Of a stretch of 42,842 bases of DNA, positions 10,103 to 21,553 are shown piece after piece. The stretch spans positions 1-42,842 of the forward strand of contig QGUZ01000008.1 of NCBI GenBank assembly GCA_003242605.1. Direction: 5' to 3'. The position numbers and the translations under genes are program-made. Origin of the DNA: Actinomycetota bacterium (GTDB lineage: Bacteria; Actinomycetota; Actinomycetes; Streptosporangiales; Streptosporangiaceae). The notes beneath the pieces were generated by a model. It saw only the letters and a list, made by a program, of their open reading frames with translations. It had not been told where the DNA came from and searched no databases. Numbering within the stretch: position 1 is the stretch's first letter; the number at the start of each line of letters is the position of its first letter.

Positions 10103-11857
10103 TCAGGCGACGCCCATGTTCAGGTAGTCGTACATGTCGAACGCGCCGGTGACGAACACGTTCGTCGCACCCGTCGGGCGCACCAGCACGCTCTTGGACC
10201 ACACGATCGGGAGGACGAACGCCTCCTCCATGACCTTGTAGTCCACCTGGGCCCACAGCTCGTCGCGCTTGGCCTTGTCGGTCTCCTCGTTGGCCTGGTC
10301 GATGAGCTTGTCGATCTCCGGGCTCTTGATGCTGATGTTGTAGTTACCCGACTCGCGGATCGTCCGGCTGTCGGTGATCTGGGACATGAAGCCGAAGCCG
10401 TCGTTCCAGTCGGCGCCCCAGCCGTGGGTGCCCAGGCCGATGCCGTTCTCCTTCACGAAGGACGGCTTGCCGAAGTAGAGGGTGAAGTAGTCACTGGTCG
10501 GGTAGCCCTTGAGGTTGAGCTTGATGCCGACCCGGGCCAGCGACTGCTGCAGCGACTCGGCGGTCGCCTTCTCCTTCGGCCGGTCGGACCGGTAGGCCAT
10601 GGTGGTCTCGAAGCCGTTCGGCTGGCCGCACTTGGCGAGGGCCTCCTTGGCCTTCTCCAGGTCGCCGGTGCCGGTCGGGTACAGGTCGATCCGCTTCCAG
10701 CCGTCGATCGACGGCGGCATGAGGCCGGTCGCGATCTCGCCGCCGGCGAACTCGCCGCCGTAGGCCTGCTGGAGGCTCACCCGGTCGGCCGCGTAGATGA
10801 TCGCCTTGCGGCACTCGACGTTGTCGAGCGGCTTGACGTCCGGGACGATCGGGATGTACCAGGTGCGGGCGCCGGTCGGGTTGTCCACCCGCTCCTTGAG
10901 CTGCGGGTCGCTCAGCACGCGGCCGAGCGCGGCCGGCTGCACACCGGTGCCGGCGAGGTCGACGTGGAGGTCACCGGAGATGACCCGGTTGTCCAGGTCG
11001 TCGGCGTTCACGCCGAGGTAGATCTCGTACCGGTCCGGCAGCGCCTTGCGGATCGGGTCGGTCGCCGGGTCCCAGTGCGGGTTGCGCACCAGCGTGTACT
11101 GCTTGCCCGTCTGCACGGTCTCGAACATGTACGGACCGGACGCGATCGGGTGCTCGCGGTACTTGGTCCCGGTGTCCTTGTCCTTCGGCACCGGGATCGT
11201 CGAGGGCAGCGCCGCGAAGTTGTCGAAGCCGCCGAAGGGCTTCTTCAGGTGGAAGACGATCGTCCGGTCGTCCGGGGTCTCGATCGCCTGGTCGGTGTTG
11301 ACGTCCGGCGTCTCGTAGACGCTCTTGAAGTCCTTCGGCAGGTCGAGCCAGTCGTTGAAGTACGTCGGGCCGTTCGGGAAGGTCTTCTTGTCGAGCGACC
11401 GCAGCACCGCGTACTTCACGTCCTTGGACGTGATCGGCGTGCCGTCCTCGAACTTCACGCCCTCGCGGAGCTTGTAGGTCCAGGTCTTGCCGTCGTCGCT
11501 CGGGGTGCCGAGGCTCTCGGCCAGGTCCGGCACGAGCTCACGGCCCTTGGCGCCCGGCGCCGGGTTGTAGGTGACGAGCGGCCGGCCGTAGATCCGGATG
11601 AGGTTCCAGGACAGGGCGTAGTAGGTGTCGCCGGGGTCGATCGAGTCCCAGTCCTCGGAGATCGCCATCTTGAGCGTGCCGCCCTTCTTGTCCGAAGGGT
11701 TGAACACGTTCTCAAGAGCGGCGTTCATGGTGTGCTTGGCGGCGGCGGACTCGCCACCCCCCTGGGACTGGGAGGCACCGCCCCCGCCGCAGGCGGACAG
11801 GCCCAGCGCGAGGGCCGCGCCCACGGCGGTGACCGCCAGTGCGGACTTCTTCTTCAT
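10103..11857 (-). CDS. Peptide-binding lipoprotein of the ABC importer (SBP family 5)
   Basis: 584 residues. A lipoprotein signal peptide (MKKK, hydrophobic core, lipobox LSAC with the modified Cys at 23) is followed by a Gly/Ser linker. The body is a family 5 solute-binding protein with the usual region IRIYGRPLVTYNPAPGAKG, then WTYKLREGVKFEDGTPI. It sits on the outer face of the membrane and delivers the substrate to the permeases. The family carries di- and oligopeptides, nickel or sugars; sequence alone does not fix the ligand, although the Opp-type ATPases favour peptides. Second gene of the operon. Confidence 0.95.
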   Translation of the reverse strand: MKKKSALAVTAVGAALALGLSACGGGGASQSQGGGESAAAKHTMNAALENVFNPSDKKGGTLKMAISEDWDSIDPGDTYYALSWNLIRIYGRPLVTYNPAPGAKGRELVPDLAESLGTPSDDGKTWTYKLREGVKFEDGTPITSKDVKYAVLRSLDKKTFPNGPTYFNDWLDLPKDFKSVYETPDVNTDQAIETPDDRTIVFHLKKPFGGFDNFAALPSTIPVPKDKDTGTKYREHPIASGPYMFETVQTGKQYTLVRNPHWDPATDPIRKALPDRYEIYLGVNADDLDNRVISGDLHVDLAGTGVQPAALGRVLSDPQLKERVDNPTGARTWYIPIVPDVKPLDNVECRKAIIYAADRVSLQQAYGGEFAGGEIATGLMPPSIDGWKRIDLYPTGTGDLEKAKEALAKCGQPNGFETTMAYRSDRPKEKATAESLQQSLARVGIKLNLKGYPTSDYFTLYFGKPSFVKENGIGLGTHGWGADWNDGFGFMSQITDSRTIRESGNYNISIKSPEIDKLIDQANEETDKAKRDELWAQVDYKVMEEAFVLPIVWSKSVLVRPTGATNVFVTGAFDMYDYLNMGVA

Positions 11858-11898
11858 GCGTGCACCCCTTGGTGATCGGAAACGGGGAGGAAAGCTGG

Positions 11899-12900
11899 TC
11901 AGCGGGATGACTTGGGGTCGAGCGCGTCGCGCAGGCCGTCGCCGAACAGGTTGAAGGCGAGGACCGTGATGAAGATCGCCATGCCCGGGAAGAACATGAA
12001 GTGCGGCACGGTGTAGTACTTGACCGCCTCCGACAGCAGTCCGCCCCAGGTCGGCGTCGGCGCCTGCACCCCGACGCCGAGGAACGACAGCGCCGCCTCG
12101 AACAGCACGTTCTGCGGGATCAGCAGCGTCGCGTAGACCAGGATCGGGGCGATCAGGTTGGGCAGGATCTCGCGGAACAGGATGTACGGCCCGCGCGCCC
12201 CCAGGCTCCGGGCGGCGTCGACGAACTCGCGCTCGCGCAGCGAGAGGGTCTGGCCGCGGATGATGCGCCCGATGTACGGCCAGTTGAAGAACCCGATCAC
12301 GAAGATCAGCAGCGCGATGCGCAGCGAGTCACCCTTGACGCCGAGCTGCTGCTCGAACTGCGCCAGCACGCCGACGAGGGCGAGCGCGAAGACGAGCAGC
12401 GGGAAGGCGAGGAAGACGTCCATCAGGCGGCTGATGATGTAGTCCACCCAGCCGCCGAAGTAGCCGGCCACGATGCCCATGATCGTGCCGATCAGCACCG
12501 ACAGCAGCGTGGCGCAGAACGCGATCAGCAGCGAGATGCGCGAGCCGTACACCACGCGGCTGAACAGGTCGCGGCCGGTCTGCGGCTCGACCCCGAACAG
12601 GAACTCGGTGCTGATGCCCGAGCCACCCTTGGGGATCTGGGTGACCGGGTCGATCATCTCCTGGTGGTACTCGAGCGGCGGATGCCCGAACAGCCGCACC
12701 ACGACCGGAGCGAAGATCGCGACCAGGATCAGGAAGATCACGACGAACGCACCGGACATCGCGACCTTGTCGCGCTTGAGGCGATTCCAGGCGATCTGGC
12801 CGAGCGACCGGCCCTGGATCGCCTTTCCGCTCGCACCCTCGAGTACGGCCTCGGGCGGCGCCTCGGCGGTACTGCCCGGCACGTCGAGCGGCGCGCTCAT
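11899..12900 (-). CDS. Oligopeptide/dipeptide ABC transporter permease (OppC/DppC-type)
   Basis: 333 residues from ATG 12900, chosen because AGGGGGCC lies at good spacing; a further in-frame GTG at 12936 has no such site. A cytoplasmic N-tail leads to IAWNRLKRDKVAMSGAFVV, the hallmark of OppC-type permeases, then six membrane segments and the coupling helix near REFVDAARSLGARGPYI. It is the first gene of the leftward operon, so the control region to its right drives all five genes. Confidence 0.94.
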   Translation of the reverse strand: MSAPLDVPGSTAEAPPEAVLEGASGKAIQGRSLGQIAWNRLKRDKVAMSGAFVVIFLILVAIFAPVVVRLFGHPPLEYHQEMIDPVTQIPKGGSGISTEFLFGVEPQTGRDLFSRVVYGSRISLLIAFCATLLSVLIGTIMGIVAGYFGGWVDYIISRLMDVFLAFPLLVFALALVGVLAQFEQQLGVKGDSLRIALLIFVIGFFNWPYIGRIIRGQTLSLREREFVDAARSLGARGPYILFREILPNLIAPILVYATLLIPQNVLFEAALSFLGVGVQAPTPTWGGLLSEAVKYYTVPHFMFFPGMAIFITVLAFNLFGDGLRDALDPKSSR

Positions 12901-13202
12901 ACTGTCGGCCCCCTGGATCACAGACGACAAAACCAACGCGCCGACTGTCGGTCGACAGCGCGGCTAGGACGACCACCCTAACCGTCGTCCCAGGAGGCAG
13001 AATCTATGCCCTGAGCTGCACTGACCAGTACGTGAACGAACGATGTGGCTCAACTGTGATTCAGGCGAAACTCATCTGTGTTGATCTTCGCGGGTATGTC
13101 CCGGTCGTGTCATGGTTATGTCTCAAAACCGTGACATACCAAGATAAAACAAGGACATTTTTTTACCCGCAAACAACTTGAAAAACCGCAGCCTGGCGAT
13201 TC
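12901..13202 (-). promoter_or_regulatory. AT-richer control region of the opp operon
   Basis: This 302-bp gap is clearly richer in A and T than the rest of the window. It holds the repeat cluster at 13093-13140, a 7-bp inverted repeat GGACGAC/GTCGTCC (12967-12973 and 12984-12990) and a TAGATT -10-like box on the minus strand near 13003-13008. No coding frame is credible. It also receives the 3' end of the small membrane protein gene. Confidence 0.6.
13093..13140 (-). promoter_or_regulatory. Operator-like cluster: 11-bp direct repeats inside an inverted repeat
   Basis: Arms GGTATGTCCCGGT (13093-13105) and ACCGTGACATACC (13128-13140) match at 12 of 13 positions. Within them three 11-bp units run head to tail: GTATGTCCCGG, TCGTGTCATGG and TTATGTCTCAA, each with TGTC at the same place. 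Direct repeats at 11-bp period are typical of OmpR-type regulators such as PhoP or GlnR. The regulator is unknown. Confidence 0.5.
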
Positions 13203-13700
13203 TTAACTGATCCCTCGCCGTTTGAGAATCTCCTCGATCTCGGCGAAATCGTCGTCCGCGGGCGGCTTCCGGTCCGGCCGCGGCAGCGGCCGGGTGGGCT
13301 CCGAAGGCGACGCGGCCCGCCGCTGCGCCCCGCCCGCGGCGGCCCCGCCCGCCGCCGCCTCGCCGGAGGCCCGCGCGGCGGTGCGCCGGGTTCCGGCGCC
13401 GCGCCGGCGCAGCACGCCGGAGACGAGGAACAGCAGCACCGACAGGCCGGCGAGGATCACCCCGGCCCACACCTGCGGCGAGAGCACCAGCCCGGTGACG
13501 AACCGCACCGCCGCGGTGCCGATCTGCCACAGCGTCTGCAGCGCACCGGTCAGGTAGGCGGCCATGGGCAGCAGCGCCCAGGCCGTCACCCGCAGCCCCG
13601 AGGCCGCGCCGCGCCGCCGGAACGCCAGGAAGGCGAGCACCAGTCCGGCCGCGGTGAGCCCCGCGCACAGCGGAAACCACGCGATCTGTTCGAAGGTCAT
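13203..13700 (-). CDS. Small membrane protein with conserved acidic C-terminal tail, function unknown
   Basis: 165 residues with three membrane helices (about 8-27, 38-58 and 77-97), then a basic, Ala-rich and probably disordered tail. It ends in a compact charged motif, DDDFAEIEEILKRRGIS (149-165), which looks like a short binding helix. Coding statistics are good. I do not recognise the family. It lies just right of the opp control region and just left of the HAD phosphatase gene in the same orientation, but with an 87-bp gap and no clear link to either. Confidence 0.75.
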   Translation of the reverse strand: MTFEQIAWFPLCAGLTAAGLVLAFLAFRRRGAASGLRVTAWALLPMAAYLTGALQTLWQIGTAAVRFVTGLVLSPQVWAGVILAGLSVLLFLVSGVLRRRGAGTRRTAARASGEAAAGGAAAGGAQRRAASPSEPTRPLPRPDRKPPADDDFAEIEEILKRRGIS

Positions 13701-13787
13701 TGCGCCTCACCCCGTCGACATCGCCTGCCCCTCCATCCTGACACGCGATGTGCGGGGGCGGGCTCGTCCGCGAGGAGGGCCGGTCCC

Positions 13788-14456
13788 CTAGGGGATGCGG
13801 GACGGGGGCTCGGGGTCGGGGAACAGGGCGCGCAGCCGCTCCACGCTGAGCTCCTTGAGCGAGCCGACGACGAGGCGGCCCGGCGCCTCCTCGACCGGCA
13901 GCACGCTCGGCACCGCCACCACCGCGCAGCCGGCGGCGGTGGCCGCGGCCACGCCGTTCGGCGAGTCCTCCAGGGCCACGCAGCGGCCGGGCGGCAGGCC
14001 GAGCAGCCGCGCCGCCCGCAGGTACGGCTCGGGGTCGGGCTTGTGCCGGGCCACGTCGTCGTCGGTGACGACCACGTCGAACCGGCCGGCGCCGATCGTG
14101 CCGAGCACCGCGTCGGCGAGCACGCGGCCGGAGGAGGTGACCAGGCCGGTGCGCAGGCCGGCGTCGCGCACCTCGGTGAGCAGCTCGTCGGCGCCGGGCA
14201 TGAGCTCGACCCCGCGGGCGAGCCGGGACCGCATGCCCTCGAGCATCCAGCCCGCGACCGTCTCCGGAGGCACGTCCGCGCCGGTCACCTCGAGGATGTA
14301 GGCGACGGTGGAGCGCATCGAGCCGCCCACGAGCCGCTCCTGGTGCGCCCTGCCCCAGGTGCCGCCGAGCCGCTCCACGACCTCGGTCTCCACCTCGTAC
14401 CACAGCGGCTCGGTGTCGACCAGCAGGCCGTCCATGTCGAACAGGACCGCCTCCAC
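13788..14456 (-). CDS. HAD-superfamily hydrolase (phosphoglycolate phosphatase / beta-phosphoglucomutase-like)
   Basis: 222 residues from GTG 14456, so that the protein begins MEAVLFDMDGLLVDTEPLW, the normal N-terminus of the group. GGGGGTGG upstream is a fair ribosome site, and a TATACG box lies close. ATG 14486 and GTG 14519 are in-frame alternatives. Motif I is DMDGLLVDTE (nucleophile and acid Asp), motif II is LVTSSG, motif III is KPDPEPY and motif IV is ALEDSPNG. A helical cap sits between I and II. It should hydrolyse or transfer phosphate on a small sugar-phosphate or similar metabolite; the substrate is not evident. Confidence 0.9.
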   Translation of the reverse strand: MEAVLFDMDGLLVDTEPLWYEVETEVVERLGGTWGRAHQERLVGGSMRSTVAYILEVTGADVPPETVAGWMLEGMRSRLARGVELMPGADELLTEVRDAGLRTGLVTSSGRVLADAVLGTIGAGRFDVVVTDDDVARHKPDPEPYLRAARLLGLPPGRCVALEDSPNGVAAATAAGCAVVAVPSVLPVEEAPGRLVVGSLKELSVERLRALFPDPEPPSRIP

Positions 14457-14559
14457 CCCACCACCCCCGTATAGGTTCGCGATCATCTCCGGACGGCGCG
14501 GGCGCGCACGCGGCGACACCCGCCCGTGATTCTGCCATGCGGCATCTGCCCGGATTCGA

Positions 14560-14579
14560 CCGCCCTGTCCGCAGGGCGG
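14560..14579 (-). terminator. Hairpin after metH
   Basis: Perfect 8-bp arms CCGCCCTG/CAGGGCGG with loop TCCG lie about 40 nt past the metH stop and before the HAD gene, so it may end the metH message. No T run. Confidence 0.45.
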
Positions 14580-14620
14580 CCCGCGGCGGCCGGGCCGGGC
14601 CGGTCAGCCCTTGAGGTACG

Positions 14621-18091
<3,471 letters not shown>

Positions 18092-18097
18092 GCGGCA

Positions 18098-18103
18098 AGT
18101 CTA
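18098..18103 (-). promoter_or_regulatory. -10 box TAGACT for leaderless metH
   Basis: On the minus strand TAGACT is followed by TGCCGC (6 nt) and then the metH ATG, so the transcript should start at the start codon. Confidence 0.6.
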
Positions 18104-18305
18104 ACGGCGGCCGCCGAGCCGGTTCCGGGCGGTGGGGATGCCTCCCGAAGTGCCGCTTTACGAGTTGTTCGAGGCAAGATTCACCACGAAGAGATGGTTT
18201 CGACCGATACGGGAGGGGGTGGCCGTCGCCTTTCCCCGTGCCCAGCGAATAGTCTTAGCCGGAAGGCCGCGTCCCGGCGGCCGGGCGAAGGAGGAGGCGG
18301 CGCAA

Positions 18306-19160
18306 GTGATCGAGTTCGAAGGGCTCCCCGAGCTCGTCGATCCGGTGCTCATCGCCGCGTTCGAAGGCTGGAACGACGCGGGTGAGGCGGCCAGTGGCGC
18401 GCTGGCGCACCTGGAGACGCAGTGGAAGGCCGCCCCGTTGCTGGAGCTGGACCCCGAGGACTACTACGACTTCCAGGTCACCCGCCCGATCGTGGAGCTC
18501 GGCGAGGGCATGACACGATCGATCATCTGGCCGACGACGCGACTGTTGCACGCCCGTCCGCCCGGCGGCGAGCGCGACATCGTGCTGCTGCGCGGGATCG
18601 AGCCGAACTTCCGGTGGCGCACCTTCTGCCGCGAGATCATCGCGGTCTGCCAGGAGCTCGGCGTGGAGCGGGCGATCCTGCTCGGCGCGCTGCTCAACGA
18701 CTCGCCGCACACCCGGCCGGTGCCCGTGGTCGGCACGGTGAGCGACCCCGGCCTGGCGCGGCAGATCAACATCGAGCTGAGCCGGTACGAGGGCCCGACC
18801 GGGATCGTGGGCGTGCTGCAGCAGGCCCTCACCGCGGCCGGGCTGGAGACGGTGTCGCTGTGGGCGGCGGTGCCGCACTATGTGGCCCAGCCGCCGAACC
18901 CGAAGGCGACGCTCGCCCTGCTCCGCCGGGTGGAGGACCTGCTGGAGTTCCCGGTGCCGCTGGGCGACCTGCCCGAGGAGGCGCGGGCCTGGGAGCGCGG
19001 GGTGGACGAGCTCGCCGCCCAGGACGCCGAGGTCGCCGAGTACGTGCGGGAGCTGGAGCAGCGCAAGGACGCCACCGAGCTGCCCGAGGCGACCGGCGAG
19101 GCGATCGCCGCCGAGTTCGAGCGGTACCTGCGCCGCCGCGAGGGCGGCGCCGAGCACTAG
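18306..19160 (+). CDS. PAC2-family protein (proteasome assembly chaperone-like)
   Basis: 284 residues from GTG 18306, which has the best ribosome site in the window (AAGGAGGAGG, 8-nt spacing). The frame is open upstream, but that part is the promoter region. The N-terminus VIEFEGLPELVDPVLIAAF and the following EGWNDAGEAAS are hallmarks of actinobacterial PAC2 proteins. The fold is related to eukaryotic proteasome assembly chaperones. A direct role in proteasome assembly in bacteria is not shown. The C-terminal ~60 residues form charged helices. Next to metH, as in many actinobacteria. Confidence 0.9.
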   Translation: MIEFEGLPELVDPVLIAAFEGWNDAGEAASGALAHLETQWKAAPLLELDPEDYYDFQVTRPIVELGEGMTRSIIWPTTRLLHARPPGGERDIVLLRGIEPNFRWRTFCREIIAVCQELGVERAILLGALLNDSPHTRPVPVVGTVSDPGLARQINIELSRYEGPTGIVGVLQQALTAAGLETVSLWAAVPHYVAQPPNPKATLALLRRVEDLLEFPVPLGDLPEEARAWERGVDELAAQDAEVAEYVRELEQRKDATELPEATGEAIAAEFERYLRRREGGAEH

Positions 19161-19271
19161 CCCGGGCGGCCGCGCGACCGCGGGCGCGCACCGGCCGATC
19201 GGTACGGCGAGCCGGCCGGAGGGCCCCGGGGACACGGAACCGCCCGGGAGCGCCGCGCGGCGCGCCGGGCC

Positions 19272-19296
19272 GGACGTCCCCCTCCGGCGGACGTCC
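19272..19296. terminator. Hairpin between convergent PAC2 and CbiX-like genes
   Basis: Two copies of the palindrome GGACGTCC, 9 nt apart, form an 8-bp stem that directly abuts the stop codon of the CbiX-like gene. It can act on both transcripts. Confidence 0.5.
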
Positions 19297-20115
19297 TCAG
19301 GCCGGGCGCCGCACGGCGGCCGCGGGCGGCAGCCCGCCGGCGCGCGGGCCGAGCCGGGCGAGCGCCTCGTCGTGGCGCGCCCAGACGAGCGCGGCGACGT
19401 CGCGGTCCGCGCCGAGCGGCCCGCTCACCAGATCGGCGTCGCAGGACTCCAGCCGCCGCTGGAAGAACCCGGGCGCGAGCAGGTAGGAGGCGACCGCCAC
19501 GCGGGGCGCCGGGCCGCGGCGCAGCGTCGCGATCGCGTCGGCCACGGTGGGCTCGCCCGCCGACAGGAACGCGGCCGTGACCGGGCGCGCGAGCCGTACC
19601 GACAGCAGCCGGGCGGCGGCCCGCACGTCCTCGCGGGCCCGCGGGTCGGAGGAGCCGGCCGCGCCGAGCACCACCGCATCGGCGGTGCGCAGCCCCGCGG
19701 CGGCGAGCCGCCGGGCGAGCGCCGAGGCGAGCAGCGGGTGCGGGCCGAGCGGCCGGGCGACCACGGCGTCGGGGCGGGTGCGGGCGAGCACGCCCGGCAG
19801 GTCGACGCGCACGTGGTACCCGGCGGCGAGCAGCAGCGGCACCACGACCACCGGCTCGGGGAGGCGGGCGGGCAGGTCGGCGAGGAGCGGTGAGCTGATC
19901 TCCAGGAACGCGAGCTCCACCCGGTGCCCGGGGCGCTCGGCGCGGACCCGGGCGGCGAGCGCGGCGAGCACCGCCTCGCCCGCCGGGTCGCGGGTGCCGT
20001 GCGCCACGAGCACGAGGGTCCCGGACGCCCGGCCGGTGCCGTACCGGGCCGCCGCGGCCGGGGCGCCGGCGAGGGCGAGGCGCGGGTACGGCGGCGCGGT
20101 CCGCGGACCGGTCAC
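19297..20115 (-). CDS. CbiX/SirB-like sirohydrochlorin chelatase
   Basis: 272 residues from a GTG that overlaps the stop of the HemD-type regulator gene (GTGA). It has two similar halves, as in long CbiX proteins. The first shows LVLVAHGTRDP with the metal-binding His and LLLAAGYHVRVDLP with the second His. The second half shows GAAGSSDPRAREDV and YLLAPGFFQRRL, without the His pair. The family inserts iron, cobalt or nickel into sirohydrochlorin. Beside nirB and a HemD-type protein, the likely job is ferrochelation to make siroheme for nitrite reductase; that is inferred from context. Confidence 0.9.
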   Translation of the reverse strand: MTGPRTAPPYPRLALAGAPAAAARYGTGRASGTLVLVAHGTRDPAGEAVLAALAARVRAERPGHRVELAFLEISSPLLADLPARLPEPVVVVPLLLAAGYHVRVDLPGVLARTRPDAVVARPLGPHPLLASALARRLAAAGLRTADAVVLGAAGSSDPRAREDVRAAARLLSVRLARPVTAAFLSAGEPTVADAIATLRRGPAPRVAVASYLLAPGFFQRRLESCDADLVSGPLGADRDVAALVWARHDEALARLGPRAGGLPPAAAVRRPA

Positions 20116-21314
20116 CGCAGCCCGTCCCGGTCGCAGGCGAGCCGGTAGCCGCGCTTGACCACGGTCTCCACGATGCCGGACGGGCCGAGGGCCCGGCGCA
20201 GCCGCGTGATCGCCATCTCCACGGCGTGCTCGGCCGAGTCCCGGGTGGGGCCGCCGGGCAGCACCAGCCGCAGGTCGGCCCGGGAGATCACGTGGCCGGG
20301 CTTCTCGGCGAGGCGCTTGAGCACCGCCATCGGGGCGGGGGGCAGCGGCTTGAGCTCGCCGTCGACGACGACGGCGTGGCCGCGGATCTCCAGCCGGTGC
20401 CCGCCGGCCACCAGCCGGGTGACGCCGTGCTCGGGCAGGTGCCGGGCGAGCAGGCGGGCGAGCGCGCCGAGCCGGGAGCGGTCGGGCTGGATCACCGGGA
20501 CGCCGCGGGCGACCAGCGGCCCCGCGGTGATCGGGCCCACGCAGGCGCACACCACCCGGGTGGAGAACGCCTCCACCAGCGCCTCCTCCAGGCCCTCGGC
20601 GCGGGCCGCGTTGAGCATCGCGAGCACGGCCGGGGCGCTGGTGAAGGCGACCGCGTCGACCGCGCCGGAGATCGTCTGGCTGATCAGGCGGCGCAGCGGC
20701 GAGGGGTCGCGGTAGGGCAGCCAGCGGTACACCGGCACCTCGATCACCTCGGCGCCCGCGTCGCGCAGCGCGGCGATGAACTCGGTGAGCGGCTCGCCGT
20801 GCAGCTGCACCGCGATGCGCCGCCCGGCGATGTCCTGGGCGAGGAGGTAGTCCTTCATCTCCTCGCAGGACTCCGACTCGGGGGTCCAGTGGTCGTTGAG
20901 CCCGGCCGCCCGGACCGCGCCGCGCGCCTTGGGGCCGCGGGTGAGCACCCGGGCCTTGCCGAGGTGCTCGGCGAGCTCGGCGCCGAGGCCCCAGCCCTCG
21001 GCCGCGGCCATCCAGCCGCGGAAGCCCACCCCGGTGGTGACCACCACGTCGTCGACGGGCGCGGCGAGGCACGCCCGGGTGGCGGCGAGCAGGTCGGCGT
21101 CCTCCGACAGCGGCACCAGCCGGATGGCGGGGGCGCGGACCACGCGGGCGCCGCGCCGTTCCAGCAGGGCGGCGAACTCCTCCCGCCGCCGGGTCGCGGT
21201 CACCCCGATGGTGAACCCGGCGAGCGCGTCGGGCGCGGTTTCCGGCGCGGCCTCCGACACGGTGAGGGACGGCGCCGCGGCTCCCGGCGGCGGCCCCTCC
21301 AGCAGCGCGGTCAT
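20112..21314 (-). CDS. HemD-like/winged-helix regulator of nitrate assimilation (NnaR-like)
   Basis: 400 residues. About 30-290 is a uroporphyrinogen-III synthase (HemD) fold (GFTIGVTATRRREEFAALLE, then VVTTGVGFRGW and AFTSAPAVLAML). About 310-395 is an OmpR-type winged helix (VISRADLRLVLPGG, then HAVEMAITRLRRALG, ending VVKRGYRL). The same fusion in Streptomyces and mycobacteria is known as NnaR, which works with GlnR to activate nitrate and nitrite genes. Either enzymatic or purely regulatory use of the HemD domain is possible. Its ATG overlaps the stop of a 40-codon ORF and its TGA overlaps the chelatase start, so the three are coupled. Confidence 0.9.
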   Translation of the reverse strand: MTALLEGPPPGAAAPSLTVSEAAPETAPDALAGFTIGVTATRRREEFAALLERRGARVVRAPAIRLVPLSEDADLLAATRACLAAPVDDVVVTTGVGFRGWMAAAEGWGLGAELAEHLGKARVLTRGPKARGAVRAAGLNDHWTPESESCEEMKDYLLAQDIAGRRIAVQLHGEPLTEFIAALRDAGAEVIEVPVYRWLPYRDPSPLRRLISQTISGAVDAVAFTSAPAVLAMLNAARAEGLEEALVEAFSTRVVCACVGPITAGPLVARGVPVIQPDRSRLGALARLLARHLPEHGVTRLVAGGHRLEIRGHAVVVDGELKPLPPAPMAVLKRLAEKPGHVISRADLRLVLPGGPTRDSAEHAVEMAITRLRRALGPSGIVETVVKRGYRLACDRDGLR

Positions 21315-21433
21315 CGGGCCTCCCTCCCCCGCTCGCGGGTCCGTGCGGCGCGCGGGCCGCCGGCCGGGGCCGGCCGGGGCAGGGCGGGCAGCCCGGGTGC
21401 GGGCCGCACGAGCCCGTGCCTGCAGTGCGTCAT
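21311..21433 (-). CDS. 40-residue small ORF coupled to the NnaR-like gene
   Basis: ATG 21433 has a strong ribosome site (GGAGGG, about 6-nt spacing) and opens a 40-codon frame. Its TGA overlaps the ATG of the regulator gene (ATGA), the same junction type as the other nitrate genes here. The product starts MTHCRHGLVRPAPG and ends in an Arg-rich tail; one Cys and two His sit in the first six residues. Third codon positions are almost all G or C. I know no family for it. It could be a true small protein or a leader that controls regulator translation. Confidence 0.55.
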   Translation of the reverse strand: MTHCRHGLVRPAPGLPALPRPAPAGGPRAARTRERGREAR

Positions 21434-21452
21434 GGCAACTCCCTCCGGGTGG

Positions 21453-21477
21453 GACCCCGGGCGCCCGGCCCGGGGTC
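21453..21477 (-). terminator. 10-bp hairpin between nirD and the regulator operon
   Basis: Perfect arms GACCCCGGGC/GCCCGGGGTC with a 5-nt loop lie 77 nt past the nirD stop and about 7 nt before the ribosome site of the 40-codon ORF. It may end the nirBD message or control translation of the ORF. Confidence 0.5.
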
Positions 21478-21553
21478 GGCCTTCACCTGTCCCGTCGATG
21501 TCGTCGTGGGCGTGCCGGGCGCGGCGGGAGCGCCGGGCGCCCGGCCGCGGGCC

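Noticed and set aside
18092..18305. Possible cobalamin or SAM riboswitch before metH
   Set aside because: A -10 box lies 6 nt before the metH ATG, so there is no leader to hold one, and no B12-box-like sequence was seen.
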